64,000 bases of DNA from Flectobacillus roseus (GTDB lineage Bacteria > Bacteroidota > Bacteroidia > Cytophagales > Spirosomataceae), in NCBI RefSeq assembly GCF_030056665.1, contig NZ_JASHIG010000037.1, one strand, 5' to 3'. Positions 15,565 through 25,029 of the stretch are shown in pieces (the first letter of the stretch is position 1; each line of letters begins with the position of its first letter). The translations under genes and the position numbers were made by a program. The notes beneath the pieces are model-generated. The model was not told the origin of the DNA. It did no database searches and saw only the letters and a list, made by a program, of their open reading frames with translations.

Positions 15565-18150
15565 CTAAAAATCCATTTTAAAACGACCTCTAATTCCATA
15601 TTCAGACACCTGAGGGTTGTCCAAGTAGCTCAACCTTTTGACAAAGTCTACTCTGAAAAACTTCAGGATATTGCCTATACCAATACTTGCCTCCATGTAA
15701 GGTCCATTGTTGAGCGAGTGTGTGAGTACTTGCCCTTCTTCATTGGTTGGGAATTTATATAAATCTGGGTTGAGATTCGGGTTATTTTTATCACTCAAAC
15801 TACCATAGAGTGCTTTGAAAGTAATAATCTCACGAAATTTCAATTTTTTGATTAATGGTATTTTGTTGAAGAAAAATCCATTGAAATAATGATCGACAAA
15901 CAAACCAGCGTATTGGTCACTAACAAACTCCAAGAAATTCATCAAGTTATATGACTCTAATTGGTATGAATACGATTGGTTTGCACGGTGAATCATCAAC
16001 AAAGGATATGGCACTTTTCCAAAAATTCTACCACCTTCAGCTGTTACATCGGTATAGCCAATCGGTGAAATAAAGAAACGTTTATTGGCACGCAAAGTGA
16101 TATTATGAAAATTGTAACCACTGTTCAAAATATTCGCAATGCCCAAGGTATATCTTGCCTGAAAAATTGGATACTTGTTAATAATTGGAATACGGTAATT
16201 TTTACCTTGATAAAACTGCTCATTGGGCGCAAATCTTAAATTAAAAGATAGCTCCGTAGAAGTCACTGTTCTGTCGGTAATCACAATGCCATCAAGTTTT
16301 CCTACTTTTTGGAATGTTAAACTCCCTGCTGCTTCTTGACTCAAGTTTTTCAAACCAATTTCATAACTAATGCCTGAACGAGATTCTTTTCGGTAGTCAA
16401 CACGAAGGACTTTATTATAGGTCATTTTATCGTTTACTCCTCTTTTGAAAGACAACAAAAAGTTATCCTCTTGAATAAACTGTAACTCTTGTCCAGGAAT
16501 ACGCACTTCATCTTGATAAGACACACGTAGATAATTATTAGGAAATTCATAAATCGAGTTTTTCCCTAAATTATAGGTTAACGCCCCAAAACCTTTCCAG
16601 CGTTCATCCTTGAATCCGTAAGCCATGTAAGTTTCAAAATACAATCTCGGATTCAGCTTTGCCATGGTTCGCCCTCCAAGACGTAAACGAAACCCTTCAA
16701 CTGGGTTGAAACTATAAAAAGTGTTAACAGGTCCTATTTCAAAAGTACCAAAATCAGAATATCCGAATAAAAACAATCCAGCAATTTTCATGGCTCTTTT
16801 AAAGGCAGGGACTTTCTGAATACTATCTGCCATTTGGTAGATATTGGTTTCGACCCTACTGAGCTGTTGATGTCGTGCTTGATTCCAAAAACCCTCATCT
16901 CTTACATAGGCATTTTCGGTCAGAACATTTTTCTGGATTGGCTTAAAATATTCGTTATCAATTGGATTATTCAACTTGTAATTTCGAAAAGAAACTGCAC
17001 GCTTCCCTATTACTCCCCGAGAATTTTCTGTCTTGAAAAGATTAAACTCAATCATGATTTCATCTTTTGCTAGCATCAAAAATTTCTCAGCTGTGGGTTG
17101 ATATTCCTGCTCAATTTCCATCCCCATCACAAAGTTGAGATTGATGTTTTTAGGTACTCCCATTTTGATACGACGTACAGCATAGGACGAATCCATAGCT
17201 ACATACATAGTACCTACAAAGGCAAAGTCGGCCTGATTTCTTGGTGAAAAACCTAAATTGATACATTTTACGCCATCATGTTGAAGCGTATCCAAAATGA
17301 CAAATCGGTAAAAGGTTGGAGAAAGTGGCGAAATTGGGCTAATAAACTGTTGCGAAAGCAAGCTGATGTTGTTATCGTAGATATTGACATCCTCATACAT
17401 TCGGTTTAGATAAGCACCCATGCCGTTGTTATCAAGGAATTGCTCCAAACCTACTTTCTTTTCCCCTTTAATATAGGACTTCTCTTCTTTCGGACTTTTT
17501 CTGAAGTAAACATCTGAAACTGTTTCTTTCAAATACAATGGTAACGACACTTTACCTGTAAGCTTTGCAGTGTCGAGGTTATCAAAGATAAATTGAAAGT
17601 TTTTAAAGATTTTCTTATTCTTATAAGCATCATCGATATTACTCAAATCCAACTGAAGTTTTTCATATTTCTCATACTGATAATAGTCTAAACCTTCCTT
17701 TCTGTTATCGTCCTTGTGATCAATCACCTTTCTGATAAGCGCCACTGCAGGATTATCTTTATTGCGATATTTATCTTTTTTCCCTTTTACCACAACCTCC
17801 GATAAATTCTGTGTCGTCGACGTCAGGCGAATAGAAATAGTTTGGGTAATATCCTTTTTGAAAGATTTTACCTCATTCTTATAACCTACTGACGAAAACT
17901 GCACTTTACCCGAACCGTATTCTTTTACTGTAATCGTAAAATTTCCATTCACATCCGACTGTACCCCTTGGGACGTACCCAAAATAGTTACATTGACAAA
18001 TGGAATCGCTTCATTCGTTTTATTTTCAGAGATTTTACCTTTGATAATAGTCTGCGACTGTGCCACAAAAGTGCATGAGCACAGCAGAAAGAAGAATATG
18101 TTATTGAGAAATTTTATTTCTTGAGGGAGACTATAAAGATACCTTTTCAT
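15565..18150 (-). CDS. DUF5686 outer-membrane protein with carboxypeptidase-like regulatory domain
   Basis: This protein of about 861 residues has an N-terminal hydrophobic export signal ending near FVAQSQ. A carboxypeptidase-D-like regulatory domain follows (IIKGKISENKTNEAIPFVNV to about residue 115), then a long DUF5686 region whose C-terminal half alternates like outer-membrane beta strands and ends in FKMDF, an aromatic-terminated barrel end. The start MKRYLYSL at 18150 gives a 20-base overlap with gtrA, against 41 bases for the longer frame. DUF5686 proteins have no established role. Its place inside an inositol-lipid operon suggests outer-membrane lipid handling, which is inference. Confidence 0.85.
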   Translation of the reverse strand: MKRYLYSLPQEIKFLNNIFFFLLCSCTFVAQSQTIIKGKISENKTNEAIPFVNVTILGTSQGVQSDVNGNFTITVKEYGSGKVQFSSVGYKNEVKSFKKDITQTISIRLTSTTQNLSEVVVKGKKDKYRNKDNPAVALIRKVIDHKDDNRKEGLDYYQYEKYEKLQLDLSNIDDAYKNKKIFKNFQFIFDNLDTAKLTGKVSLPLYLKETVSDVYFRKSPKEEKSYIKGEKKVGLEQFLDNNGMGAYLNRMYEDVNIYDNNISLLSQQFISPISPLSPTFYRFVILDTLQHDGVKCINLGFSPRNQADFAFVGTMYVAMDSSYAVRRIKMGVPKNINLNFVMGMEIEQEYQPTAEKFLMLAKDEIMIEFNLFKTENSRGVIGKRAVSFRNYKLNNPIDNEYFKPIQKNVLTENAYVRDEGFWNQARHQQLSRVETNIYQMADSIQKVPAFKRAMKIAGLFLFGYSDFGTFEIGPVNTFYSFNPVEGFRLRLGGRTMAKLNPRLYFETYMAYGFKDERWKGFGALTYNLGKNSIYEFPNNYLRVSYQDEVRIPGQELQFIQEDNFLLSFKRGVNDKMTYNKVLRVDYRKESRSGISYEIGLKNLSQEAAGSLTFQKVGKLDGIVITDRTVTSTELSFNLRFAPNEQFYQGKNYRIPIINKYPIFQARYTLGIANILNSGYNFHNITLRANKRFFISPIGYTDVTAEGGRIFGKVPYPLLMIHRANQSYSYQLESYNLMNFLEFVSDQYAGLFVDHYFNGFFFNKIPLIKKLKFREIITFKALYGSLSDKNNPNLNPDLYKFPTNEEGQVLTHSLNNGPYMEASIGIGNILKFFRVDFVKRLSYLDNPQVSEYGIRGRFKMDF

Positions 18151-18544
18151 ACGTTTTATTCTTAAATACAAACCACTGATTTAGACCGTAGCTGTACACC
18201 ACAAATACAATCACTCCAACTACTACTCGAACGGTAAGATAATGCCAAGAGCCAAATTGCGTCATCAAGGCCACACCACCCACATTCATGGCGGAGTTTC
18301 CTACTGCAACTATAGCATATTTTATACCTTGCCATGCTAAAGATTGCGTATCTTTTGCCTGAAAAACCCATGTTCGGCTTACCCAAAAACCAATGATAGC
18401 GCCAAGGATATTACCCACCAAGGTAGCCCATTCGTCATTAACCTGAAATCCTGAAACAAGTGAATATGAGGCACTAAAGTCAACGGTCGTCGCAATACCC
18501 GACGCTGACATAAACTTGAGAAATATCCTGAGATATTTATGCAT
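18131..18544 (-). CDS. GtrA family membrane protein
   Basis: This 137-residue protein has four predicted membrane helices and GtrA-family features: FLKFMSASGIATTVDFSASYSL at the start, GFWVSRTWVF in the middle and YGLNQWFVFKNK at the end. GtrA proteins are thought to move or present polyprenyl-linked sugars across the inner membrane. The gene overlaps the PgpA-like gene by 8 bases and the DUF5686 gene by 20. In this operon it may help to translocate an inositol-bearing or glycosylated lipid; no sequence feature proves the substrate. Confidence 0.88.
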   Translation of the reverse strand: MHKYLRIFLKFMSASGIATTVDFSASYSLVSGFQVNDEWATLVGNILGAIIGFWVSRTWVFQAKDTQSLAWQGIKYAIVAVGNSAMNVGGVALMTQFGSWHYLTVRVVVGVIVFVVYSYGLNQWFVFKNKTYEKVSL

Positions 18545-19019
18545 AAAAATTAAAAAGAAGAAGTACTACTTGTAAGGTTAAATTGGCCCAAATACCTGCT
18601 GCTACATCGTCTAGCATAACTCCCCAACCATTTTCATATTTCTCAAAAGAGCGAATATTAAAAGGTTTGAAAATATCATAAATTCTAAATAGTACTAACC
18701 CTAATACCAAATTGGTCCACGAGAATGGAATTAGGCATAAACTAAGCCATTGTCCGACCACCTCGTCAATCACAATTTTGGATGAATCTTCGCCCCAAAT
18801 CAGTTCTGTAACCTCAGATGCCTTGCGACCAATAAAAAGAAAAATAATAGTAAGTCCTACTAAGACAGCTTGATAGCCTAAGGCATTTGTGGGAAAAAGC
18901 GCATTTAACCCAATAACGCCCAAACAAGCAAGTATGGCTCCAAACGTACCAGAACCTTTAGGTATATAACCAATCCCAAGCGCTGACGCTATGATAATAT
19001 GTAATCGTTGATGATTCAT
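18537..19019 (-). CDS. PgpA-like phosphatidyl(inositol) phosphate phosphatase
   Basis: This 160-residue membrane phosphatase is PgpA-like. GYIPKGSGTFGA near residue 14, VIDEVVGQW near residue 83 and YDIFKPFNIRSFE..GWGVMLDDVAAG near residue 116 are the family blocks. Classical PgpA removes phosphate from phosphatidylglycerophosphate. Here, between inositol-phosphate synthase and the CDP-alcohol transferase, it more likely converts phosphatidylinositol phosphate to phosphatidylinositol, as described for the equivalent Bacteroides cluster. The ATG at 19019 (MNHQRLHII) fits the family start; the longer frame to 19127 begins with TTG and adds 36 unlikely residues. Confidence 0.85.
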   Translation of the reverse strand: MNHQRLHIIIASALGIGYIPKGSGTFGAILACLGVIGLNALFPTNALGYQAVLVGLTIIFLFIGRKASEVTELIWGEDSSKIVIDEVVGQWLSLCLIPFSWTNLVLGLVLFRIYDIFKPFNIRSFEKYENGWGVMLDDVAAGIWANLTLQVVLLLFNFYA

Positions 19020-19139
19020 TGGAAAGAGTGCCATTCGCCTTTTTACAAGGCAAGAAAGGAAAGAAATAGCACCTAATTGGTGTTTGGATGAAAGTAAGTC
19101 TATTTGGTTTAATAGACTTACTTTCAACTTTTTAGAAAA

Positions 19140-20477
19140 TTACAATTCTACGTCTTCTTCTACATTTTCGTAGTAATCCATTCCTAGATTTGTAATCAAT
19201 TCTTCACCCATTAAATAGCGAAGTGTATTTTCTAATTTTTCCAATTGCTTAAACAAATCATGGATTGGTTCTAAACCTGGTAACGTTTGTGGAGCTTTCC
19301 AGTAGAATGACAACCACTCTTGAATACCTGACAAGTTTGCACGTTTTGCAACATCAAGGAATAAGGCCAAATCCAATACAATTGGTGCAGCTAAAATAGA
19401 GTCACGGCACAAGAAATTGATTTTGATTTGCATCTGGTAACCCATCCAACCAAAGATATCGATATTGTCCCAGCCCTCTTTGTTGTCACCTAGTGGTGGA
19501 TAATATTCGATACGAACTTTGTGATGAATATCGCCCCATAATTCAGGATTTTGCTCAGCGTCTAAGATACCATCCAACACATTGCCTTTCGATACTTCTT
19601 TGGTTTTGAAGTTCTCTGGCGCATCCAACACCAAGCCATCTCTGTTACCTAAGATATTGGTACTGAACCAACCACGTACACCTAATGCACGAGCACGCAA
19701 GCCTGGCGCTACAATGGTTTTCATCAAAGTTTGACCCGTTTTGAAGTCTTTCCCTGCAATAGGTGTGTGCGTTAGGGCAGCTAATTCTTCAAGAGCAGGA
19801 ATATCCAAACACAAGTTTGGTGCACCCATGGCAAACGGCACTCCAGACTTGATGGCAGCATACGCATACATCATTGAAGGAGCAATATCTGGGTCATTAC
19901 TTGCCAAACCAGCTTCAAAATTAGCCAATGATGAGTGTACCTCTTTTGCTTCATGGTAGATTTCTGTAGAACCGCACCATACCATTACCAAACGCTCACA
20001 ATCATTGGCGATTTTGAAGTTTTCGATGTCTGCCATCAACTCTTCAATCAGTTCTAATTTGCTTGTTTGAGGCTTAACGTTATCTCCTTCTAAGTTTTTT
20101 ACGTAACGCTTATCAAAAACCGCTTTCATAGGAACGATTTTTTCCAAATCTTCACGAATCAACTCCACCATTCCACGATCCAAAACACCTGCTTTAAGCG
20201 CTGCATCAAACATATTGTCTCCATATACGTCCCATCCTCCGAAAACGATGCTATCTAACGAAGCCAAGGGTACAAAATCTTTAATTTTTGGATTACGCTT
20301 TTCTGTTCTTTTACCCAAGCGAATGTTTGCGGTTTGAGTAAGAGAACCTGTCGGATGTGCTAATCCTTTTCTAGAAGCAATAACGCCTGCTACAAACGTT
20401 GTAGCAACCGCTCCCATTCCTGGCATCAAAATACCAAGCTTTCCTGTAGCAGCCGAAACCGTAGGGTTCATATTCAT
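19140..20477 (-). CDS. Myo-inositol-1-phosphate synthase
   Basis: This 445-residue enzyme converts glucose 6-phosphate to inositol 1-phosphate using NAD. The NAD-binding loop GILMPGMGAVATTFVAG lies at residues 15-31. The catalytic-domain signatures GKDFKTGQTLMKT near residue 243 and KINFLCRDSILAAPIVLDLA near residue 350 are both present. It is the first gene of the inositol-lipid operon and supplies its headgroup. The leader is long (355 bp from the TetR stop) and contains a 22-bp palindrome at 20641-20662 that is also found in front of the TetR gene, so repression or induction by that TetR protein is likely. Confidence 0.93.
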   Translation of the reverse strand: MNMNPTVSAATGKLGILMPGMGAVATTFVAGVIASRKGLAHPTGSLTQTANIRLGKRTEKRNPKIKDFVPLASLDSIVFGGWDVYGDNMFDAALKAGVLDRGMVELIREDLEKIVPMKAVFDKRYVKNLEGDNVKPQTSKLELIEELMADIENFKIANDCERLVMVWCGSTEIYHEAKEVHSSLANFEAGLASNDPDIAPSMMYAYAAIKSGVPFAMGAPNLCLDIPALEELAALTHTPIAGKDFKTGQTLMKTIVAPGLRARALGVRGWFSTNILGNRDGLVLDAPENFKTKEVSKGNVLDGILDAEQNPELWGDIHHKVRIEYYPPLGDNKEGWDNIDIFGWMGYQMQIKINFLCRDSILAAPIVLDLALFLDVAKRANLSGIQEWLSFYWKAPQTLPGLEPIHDLFKQLEKLENTLRYLMGEELITNLGMDYYENVEEDVEL

Positions 20478-20831
20478 AATCTATTTGTAATATATGGTGA
20501 ATTGTTCTTATAAATGCAACTTAGTAAATTCTAAGAGATTATCCTTAAAGCTAGGACAATCTTAACCTACATTTTACTTTAAGTACTATCTCAAATGTCG
20601 ACTAAAAAAAGTTATTTAGAGACGAAAACGTAAAACTTATCGACCGAATTCGTATTTCGGTCTAATTTTTATTCAAAAAAATCAGGCTGTTGTATAAAAG
20701 CCTAATTGCATTTAGTGGAAGGATATATGTTGGAAATAGAAAAAAGAAGAAGAATCTTCTAATAAAACAGTATTCAGAAAAAAAAGTTTCAACTGAAATC
20801 AGAATTTCTCAAAATTTATTTTTTGGTAAGT
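20478..20831. other. Leader region of the inositol-lipid operon
   Basis: This 354-bp gap lies between the TetR stop and the inositol-phosphate synthase start. It contains the palindrome at 20641-20662, about 165 bases before the start codon. No reading frame or clear terminator was seen. Confidence 0.5.
20641..20662 (-). promoter_or_regulatory. TetR operator candidate upstream of the inositol-lipid operon
   Basis: The site reads CGACCGAAT-TC-GTATTTCGGTC: GACCGAA and TTCGGTC are inverted repeats around 7 bases. It matches the site at 21451-21473 at 19 of 22 positions. On the minus strand a TTTTTTTG precedes it and TACGAATT lies inside it 19 bases later, so it may overlap the promoter. Confidence 0.65.
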
Positions 20832-21449
20832 CTAAACAGACGATGATTTGATACCAATACCACTGATAAAGGTATCTATCAAGAAATCTATATGACGAAT
20901 ATAGTCTTTCTCAATTTCAAACACTTCCATATTCGACAACTCAAATCCACGCAAAGAAGCCACAATCACTCTACAGAGAACCTCAATATGCTCTTCTGTT
21001 TCGGGACGAAATTCTTCGTTTTCGATACCAAAAATTAGAAACCCTTTTACTAAGGTCAACTCCTCATGAAGGTGTTTTCTTTTTAGATTAAAAATAGTAA
21101 TGGCATGATCCATAATCTCCTCCTTGAGTACCTGACTAAGATTACACATCTTCTCAAGTTTTTGGAGACGGGTCAACCAATAAACTTTCAATTTTTGTCT
21201 TGCAGTAACTTCTTTCGAGGCAGCTATTTCGATAGATTCAAACAGTTCTCGAATTTCATTTTCAATTACTGCTTCAAAAATTTCAATCTTACTTGGGAAA
21301 TAGTAGTATAACGTACTTTTCCCTTTACCTACAAATTTGGCAATATCTTCCATTGTGGTCTTTTTGAGACCATAACGTTGAAACAAAACTTTTGCGGCAT
21401 CGATCACCTCTTTGATGATGATTTCGTCTTTTTGAAGTGTGTCAGTCAT
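20832..21449 (-). CDS. TetR family transcriptional regulator (probable regulator of the inositol-lipid operon)
   Basis: This 205-residue regulator has an N-terminal TetR helix-turn-helix, LFQRYGLKKTTMEDIAKFVGKGKSTLYYYFPSK in part (about residues 22-54), and a helical ligand domain. It lies upstream of the inositol-phosphate synthase gene on the same strand. A palindromic site abuts its own start codon, and the same site recurs before the synthase gene, so it probably represses itself and that operon. The ligand is unknown; a lipid or acyl signal would be a reasonable guess given the targets. Confidence 0.9.
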   Translation of the reverse strand: MTDTLQKDEIIIKEVIDAAKVLFQRYGLKKTTMEDIAKFVGKGKSTLYYYFPSKIEIFEAVIENEIRELFESIEIAASKEVTARQKLKVYWLTRLQKLEKMCNLSQVLKEEIMDHAITIFNLKRKHLHEELTLVKGFLIFGIENEEFRPETEEHIEVLCRVIVASLRGFELSNMEVFEIEKDYIRHIDFLIDTFISGIGIKSSSV

Positions 21450-21450
21450 A

Positions 21451-21481
21451 CGATTCGACCAAATATGTATTTCGGTCCAAA
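21451..21481 (-). promoter_or_regulatory. TetR autoregulatory operator and -7 box
   Basis: The operator CGACCAAAT-AT-GTATTTCGGTC occupies 21452-21473, ending 2 bases before the TetR start codon. Directly upstream on the minus strand TAATTTTG (21481-21474) fits the TAnnTTTG -7 box, so the operator would cover the transcription start. Confidence 0.65.
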
Positions 21482-21550
21482 ATTATACAAGGAAATTCAA
21501 ACTGACAATACATTTTAGTTTTATTTGTCAAATCATTCGACCAAGATTAA

Positions 21551-22312
21551 CTATTTGTCTAGATATTGTTGATAAAACTCTTTGATTGGCGCTATTGCAG
21601 CCTGCACAAATGAGATAATATAAGGATTAGCTGTTTGTGAAAAAATCTCTTTCGGTGTTCCCAACATAAGCAAATCGCCTTTATGCATCACTCCTATTCG
21701 GTCAGCAACCAACAGGGCTTCAATCATATCGTGTGTCACAAAAAGACAAGCTATTTCTTCATGTTTGATTAAAGAAACCAGATTTTGTCGTAAATGTTGC
21801 TTGTTGATAGAGTCCAAATTAGAGAAAGGCTCGTCGAGTAACAAGGCTTGAGGTTCCTCGGCGATGGCTCTGGCAATGGCTGTTCGCTGTTTTTCGCCAC
21901 CTGATACATCCTTAGGCTTTTTGTCTTTGATGTGCGCAATTCCACATAAGTCCAGTAATTCAGCTACTCTTTCAAGTCGGTACTCACGAGTATATTTGGT
22001 GAGAGATAGGTCGATATTTTCCCAAATTTTGTGTTCGGGTTTAAGTTTGTAGTCTTGCGGAACAAGTTTTATATCAGGTAATTCACGAATGAGTCGATTA
22101 AAATATAGGTCAACTTCTTGGTCATCCAGCCACATTTTTCCTTCATCAGGACGAATATTTCCAGAAATCATGTTTAATAAAGTAGTTTTTCCAGAACCAC
22201 TTTCACCCACGATCGCCAGAATTTCTGCGGGTGCTACTTCAAGCGAAATATTGTTTACGACTACTCGTTCATCATATACTTTTGTCAAATTAGTAATTTT
22301 CAAAATACCCAT
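21551..22312 (-). CDS. ABC transporter ATP-binding protein
   Basis: This ABC ATPase of about 253 residues has Walker A GESGSGKTT (near residue 37), signature SGGEKQR, Walker B ALLLDEP and the switch FVTHD. The order is complete, and the C-terminal 40 residues are an import-type tail (PYIISFVQAAI). The start MGILKITNL at 22312 is chosen because the longer frame to 22357 overlaps the permease gene with non-family sequence. It follows the ABC permease gene by about 20 bases and precedes the TetR gene. It may serve that permease or another transporter; the cargo is unknown. Confidence 0.85.
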   Translation of the reverse strand: MGILKITNLTKVYDERVVVNNISLEVAPAEILAIVGESGSGKTTLLNMISGNIRPDEGKMWLDDQEVDLYFNRLIRELPDIKLVPQDYKLKPEHKIWENIDLSLTKYTREYRLERVAELLDLCGIAHIKDKKPKDVSGGEKQRTAIARAIAEEPQALLLDEPFSNLDSINKQHLRQNLVSLIKHEEIACLFVTHDMIEALLVADRIGVMHKGDLLMLGTPKEIFSQTANPYIISFVQAAIAPIKEFYQQYLDK

Positions 22313-22332
22313 GCCTTTGTAGAGGGAAACTC

Positions 22333-24039
22333 TTACGAATGTCGAATTCTTTCCCAAGAAATAAATTTATACTGTTGAAATAAAATGATAGCTATTATAG
22401 AAAAGGCTGTAGCAATCACTAAAGTTCCCACTAAGGTCTTAGCAATGTAATAATGTATCAGCCCAATCATTGGCATAACAAAAATAAGATTAAAAAACCT
22501 TAACCAATTGTTCCCTTTAGCATTTGAGTTGGAGGCTTCTACCGAAAATGGTAGTCTGAAACTTTCTTTAAAAACACTAATGGCGATATAAAGTAATGTG
22601 ACTGAGATATTGAGATACACATCCTTTAAACAAGCGATACCTTCCTTTAATAACATGATCGTAGTAATCAAAATATAAAGCGGCACAATAAAACGAATAA
22701 TAACTGAGCGATAAGCCCCAACGAGTAATTCCCCTGGATTTTCTATTGGCATAATTTGATAAATCCAAGAAGCTTTCCAGTTGTCCGACAAAAAGATTTG
22801 CTGCACAATCATACTAAGCGTAAATGTGGTGTAATAAAGAATCATTAATCGGTTTACATCTACTGTCAAAGTATCATTGTAATAACGAATGGTAAAAAGA
22901 ATCAACAAGCCCAATGAAGGATAAGCTCTTAGCTTGAACCTTCTATCTCGCGTAACAATCGTCCAGACAAGCTCAAAAGCGGATTTTTCGAGAATAGAGT
23001 GTTTGAACAATTTGTGAATCTTATTGAAGAAATCTCTAATCAGGAACCTAGCTGAAGACTTGCGGGTATCTACAGAAGCATAATATTGGATCGAAGTGAG
23101 CCTATTCGCAAAAAATGGCGCCAAGTATTTGTTAATCAGCACCATTGCGATGATGGGAAACAGTATTCCCAGAAAAATAAAATTCAAGTGATGCCAATCT
23201 TTCACGTGATAAACATAGCTATCCAAGATATGGGCATACCAAGCAGGAGGTGCAAAATAGTGCCAAAACTTTACGCTAGAAGGCTGAAAAATATCTTCTA
23301 CTGAAATTTTAGATTGTCCAGAAATAAACTGATAACCTATTGATAAACTGAGCGTAAAGAAAATCTGTACATAAATGATAATATCTTTAAACCGTTCAGG
23401 ATTAACTAGTTTTGATAGAAAAATATAAAGTCCACTGGAAATAAAGACGGAAATCAAACATAAAAAACTCACGCTAATCAAAAAGAACACTCCTACCATT
23501 AATCCCATTTTTAGGGCAAGAACAACTGCTAGCCCAATAGCATTTGCAAACGTTAGGAGACCCAGAAAAATCAGTAAATGTAGTAATCGAGAAATCCAGA
23601 TTGTTTTGGGGTCTACTGGTCGTGAGAGTAAAGTTGTATTGTCTTGATTATCAAAAAGTACCTCTGCAAAGTCGGCAAGCATATTGAAGCATATCATGAA
23701 CATCATATAAGTAAAACACATCAACAGCATATTAAATACCGTCTGTTTTACGGAGAATATCACGATAGCATACAGGAAACTAAAAACGGCTTGTATAATA
23801 GAAGTTTTCAGAAACGTGCGATGATTGGACTCCTCTTCTATTTCTGACTCGAAAGGAGATGTTTCGTCCTCTTCCGATTTTGGCGCTGCTTGTGAAGCTT
23901 TAGGGTTTTTGATCCAAAAGCCTCTAGTTTCAATTAATAGTTTTACCTCGAGGATAGCACGAAGTGAGGTGTAGTCGACACCGATATTTATAAAAAACCA
24001 ACGAAATTTATCTAAAAAATATAATATAAATTTAACCAT
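22333..24039 (-). CDS. ABC-2-type exporter membrane protein
   Basis: This 568-residue membrane protein has about 12 hydrophobic segments. A cytoplasmic acidic stretch (SEEDETSPFESEIEEES, about residues 55-71) comes before the first main helix. No enzymatic motif is seen. It lies 84 bases downstream of a BcrA-type ATPase gene and upstream of a second ATPase gene, so it is probably the permease of a multi-gene ABC exporter operon. Large single-protein permeases of this kind are common in Bacteroidota, with unknown cargo. Family assignment rests on topology and context. Confidence 0.72.
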   Translation of the reverse strand: MVKFILYFLDKFRWFFINIGVDYTSLRAILEVKLLIETRGFWIKNPKASQAAPKSEEDETSPFESEIEEESNHRTFLKTSIIQAVFSFLYAIVIFSVKQTVFNMLLMCFTYMMFMICFNMLADFAEVLFDNQDNTTLLSRPVDPKTIWISRLLHLLIFLGLLTFANAIGLAVVLALKMGLMVGVFFLISVSFLCLISVFISSGLYIFLSKLVNPERFKDIIIYVQIFFTLSLSIGYQFISGQSKISVEDIFQPSSVKFWHYFAPPAWYAHILDSYVYHVKDWHHLNFIFLGILFPIIAMVLINKYLAPFFANRLTSIQYYASVDTRKSSARFLIRDFFNKIHKLFKHSILEKSAFELVWTIVTRDRRFKLRAYPSLGLLILFTIRYYNDTLTVDVNRLMILYYTTFTLSMIVQQIFLSDNWKASWIYQIMPIENPGELLVGAYRSVIIRFIVPLYILITTIMLLKEGIACLKDVYLNISVTLLYIAISVFKESFRLPFSVEASNSNAKGNNWLRFFNLIFVMPMIGLIHYYIAKTLVGTLVIATAFSIIAIILFQQYKFISWERIRHS

Positions 24040-24122
24040 AGTCCAGTTTGTGTAAAAGAAGGATTGCAGAACATCCTGAGTAATTTCGATGTGTTAGCAA
24101 ATATAGGAAGCGACCCAATCAT

Positions 24123-24911
24123 TTACTTTATATCATCCAACACCGAAACAAACAACTCTGCATTGTCTTTAATATGTGAAGTGTTTCCTGTTAAGTTACT
24201 AAAAATCGATTCTAAAGAGCCAGTTGCATTTTGTTGCAATTCCTCAAATGTACCATCAGCGATGATTTCTCCTTGATTGATGACAATGATTCTGTCCGAA
24301 ATTTTTTCCACTACATCCATTAAATGTGATGAATAAAAGATCGTCTTTCCTTGAAGTTTTAATTTACCTAAAATCTCTTTGACTAGCAAAACTGCGTTAG
24401 GGTCTAATCCAGACAAAGGTTCATCCAAAATAATCAAGTCAGGGTTATGCATCATGCCTGCGATCAATTGGATTTTTTGTTTTGAGCCTTTCGAAAATAC
24501 ACTCATACGTCGATCAGCCATATTTCCTAACTCAAATACTTCAAGCATTTTAGGTGAAATATTTGCAATTTTATGATCTGGCATTTTGTGGAGGCGACCC
24601 ACAAATCTCAAATATTCAAGCGGGGTGAGTTGCTCGTATAGTTGGGCATTTTCGGGAACATAACCAACTTTCTGTTTCACTTCCAATGAGTGCGTTCGGA
24701 TATCATATCCAAGCACTCGCACCATGCCCGAAAATCCAGTTATCATCCCAATCAATGTCTTTAGCGTAGTACTTTTCCCTGCTCCGTTTGGTCCGATATA
24801 TCCAACAATTTGACCATGATTTACTGTTAAGTTAAGTCCTTTTAGAACTTGCTTTTCACCGTAATTCATACTCAAATTTTCAATCTCTATCACAGGGCAA
24901 TCAATATTCAT
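24123..24911 (-). CDS. ABC-2-type transporter ATP-binding protein (BcrA-like)
   Basis: This 262-residue ABC ATPase has Walker A GPNGAGKST near residue 39, Q-loop VGYVPENAQLYEQLTP, signature FSKGSKQK, Walker B LIILDEPLSGLDP and switch FYSSH. The sequence is of the CcmA/BcrA exporter class. It is the first gene of the minus-strand ABC operon and is followed by the 568-residue permease, which it most likely energises. It is divergent from xylulokinase. The cargo cannot be read from the sequence. Confidence 0.88.
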   Translation of the reverse strand: MNIDCPVIEIENLSMNYGEKQVLKGLNLTVNHGQIVGYIGPNGAGKSTTLKTLIGMITGFSGMVRVLGYDIRTHSLEVKQKVGYVPENAQLYEQLTPLEYLRFVGRLHKMPDHKIANISPKMLEVFELGNMADRRMSVFSKGSKQKIQLIAGMMHNPDLIILDEPLSGLDPNAVLLVKEILGKLKLQGKTIFYSSHLMDVVEKISDRIIVINQGEIIADGTFEELQQNATGSLESIFSNLTGNTSHIKDNAELFVSVLDDIK

Positions 24912-25029
24912 TATTATCAGGGGTTAGAAATTCTTTAGTCAATTAAAATTGTGGTTCGTGAAAATTTCATTAAAGTTAAGCTACTTTTTTGTAAAGTATA
25001 TTTTTTCATGAAAAAATACCGCAAAACAT

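Noticed and set aside
18162..18386. Second minus-strand frame inside gtrA
   Set aside because: It is an out-of-frame shadow of gtrA, whose frame has clear family motifs.
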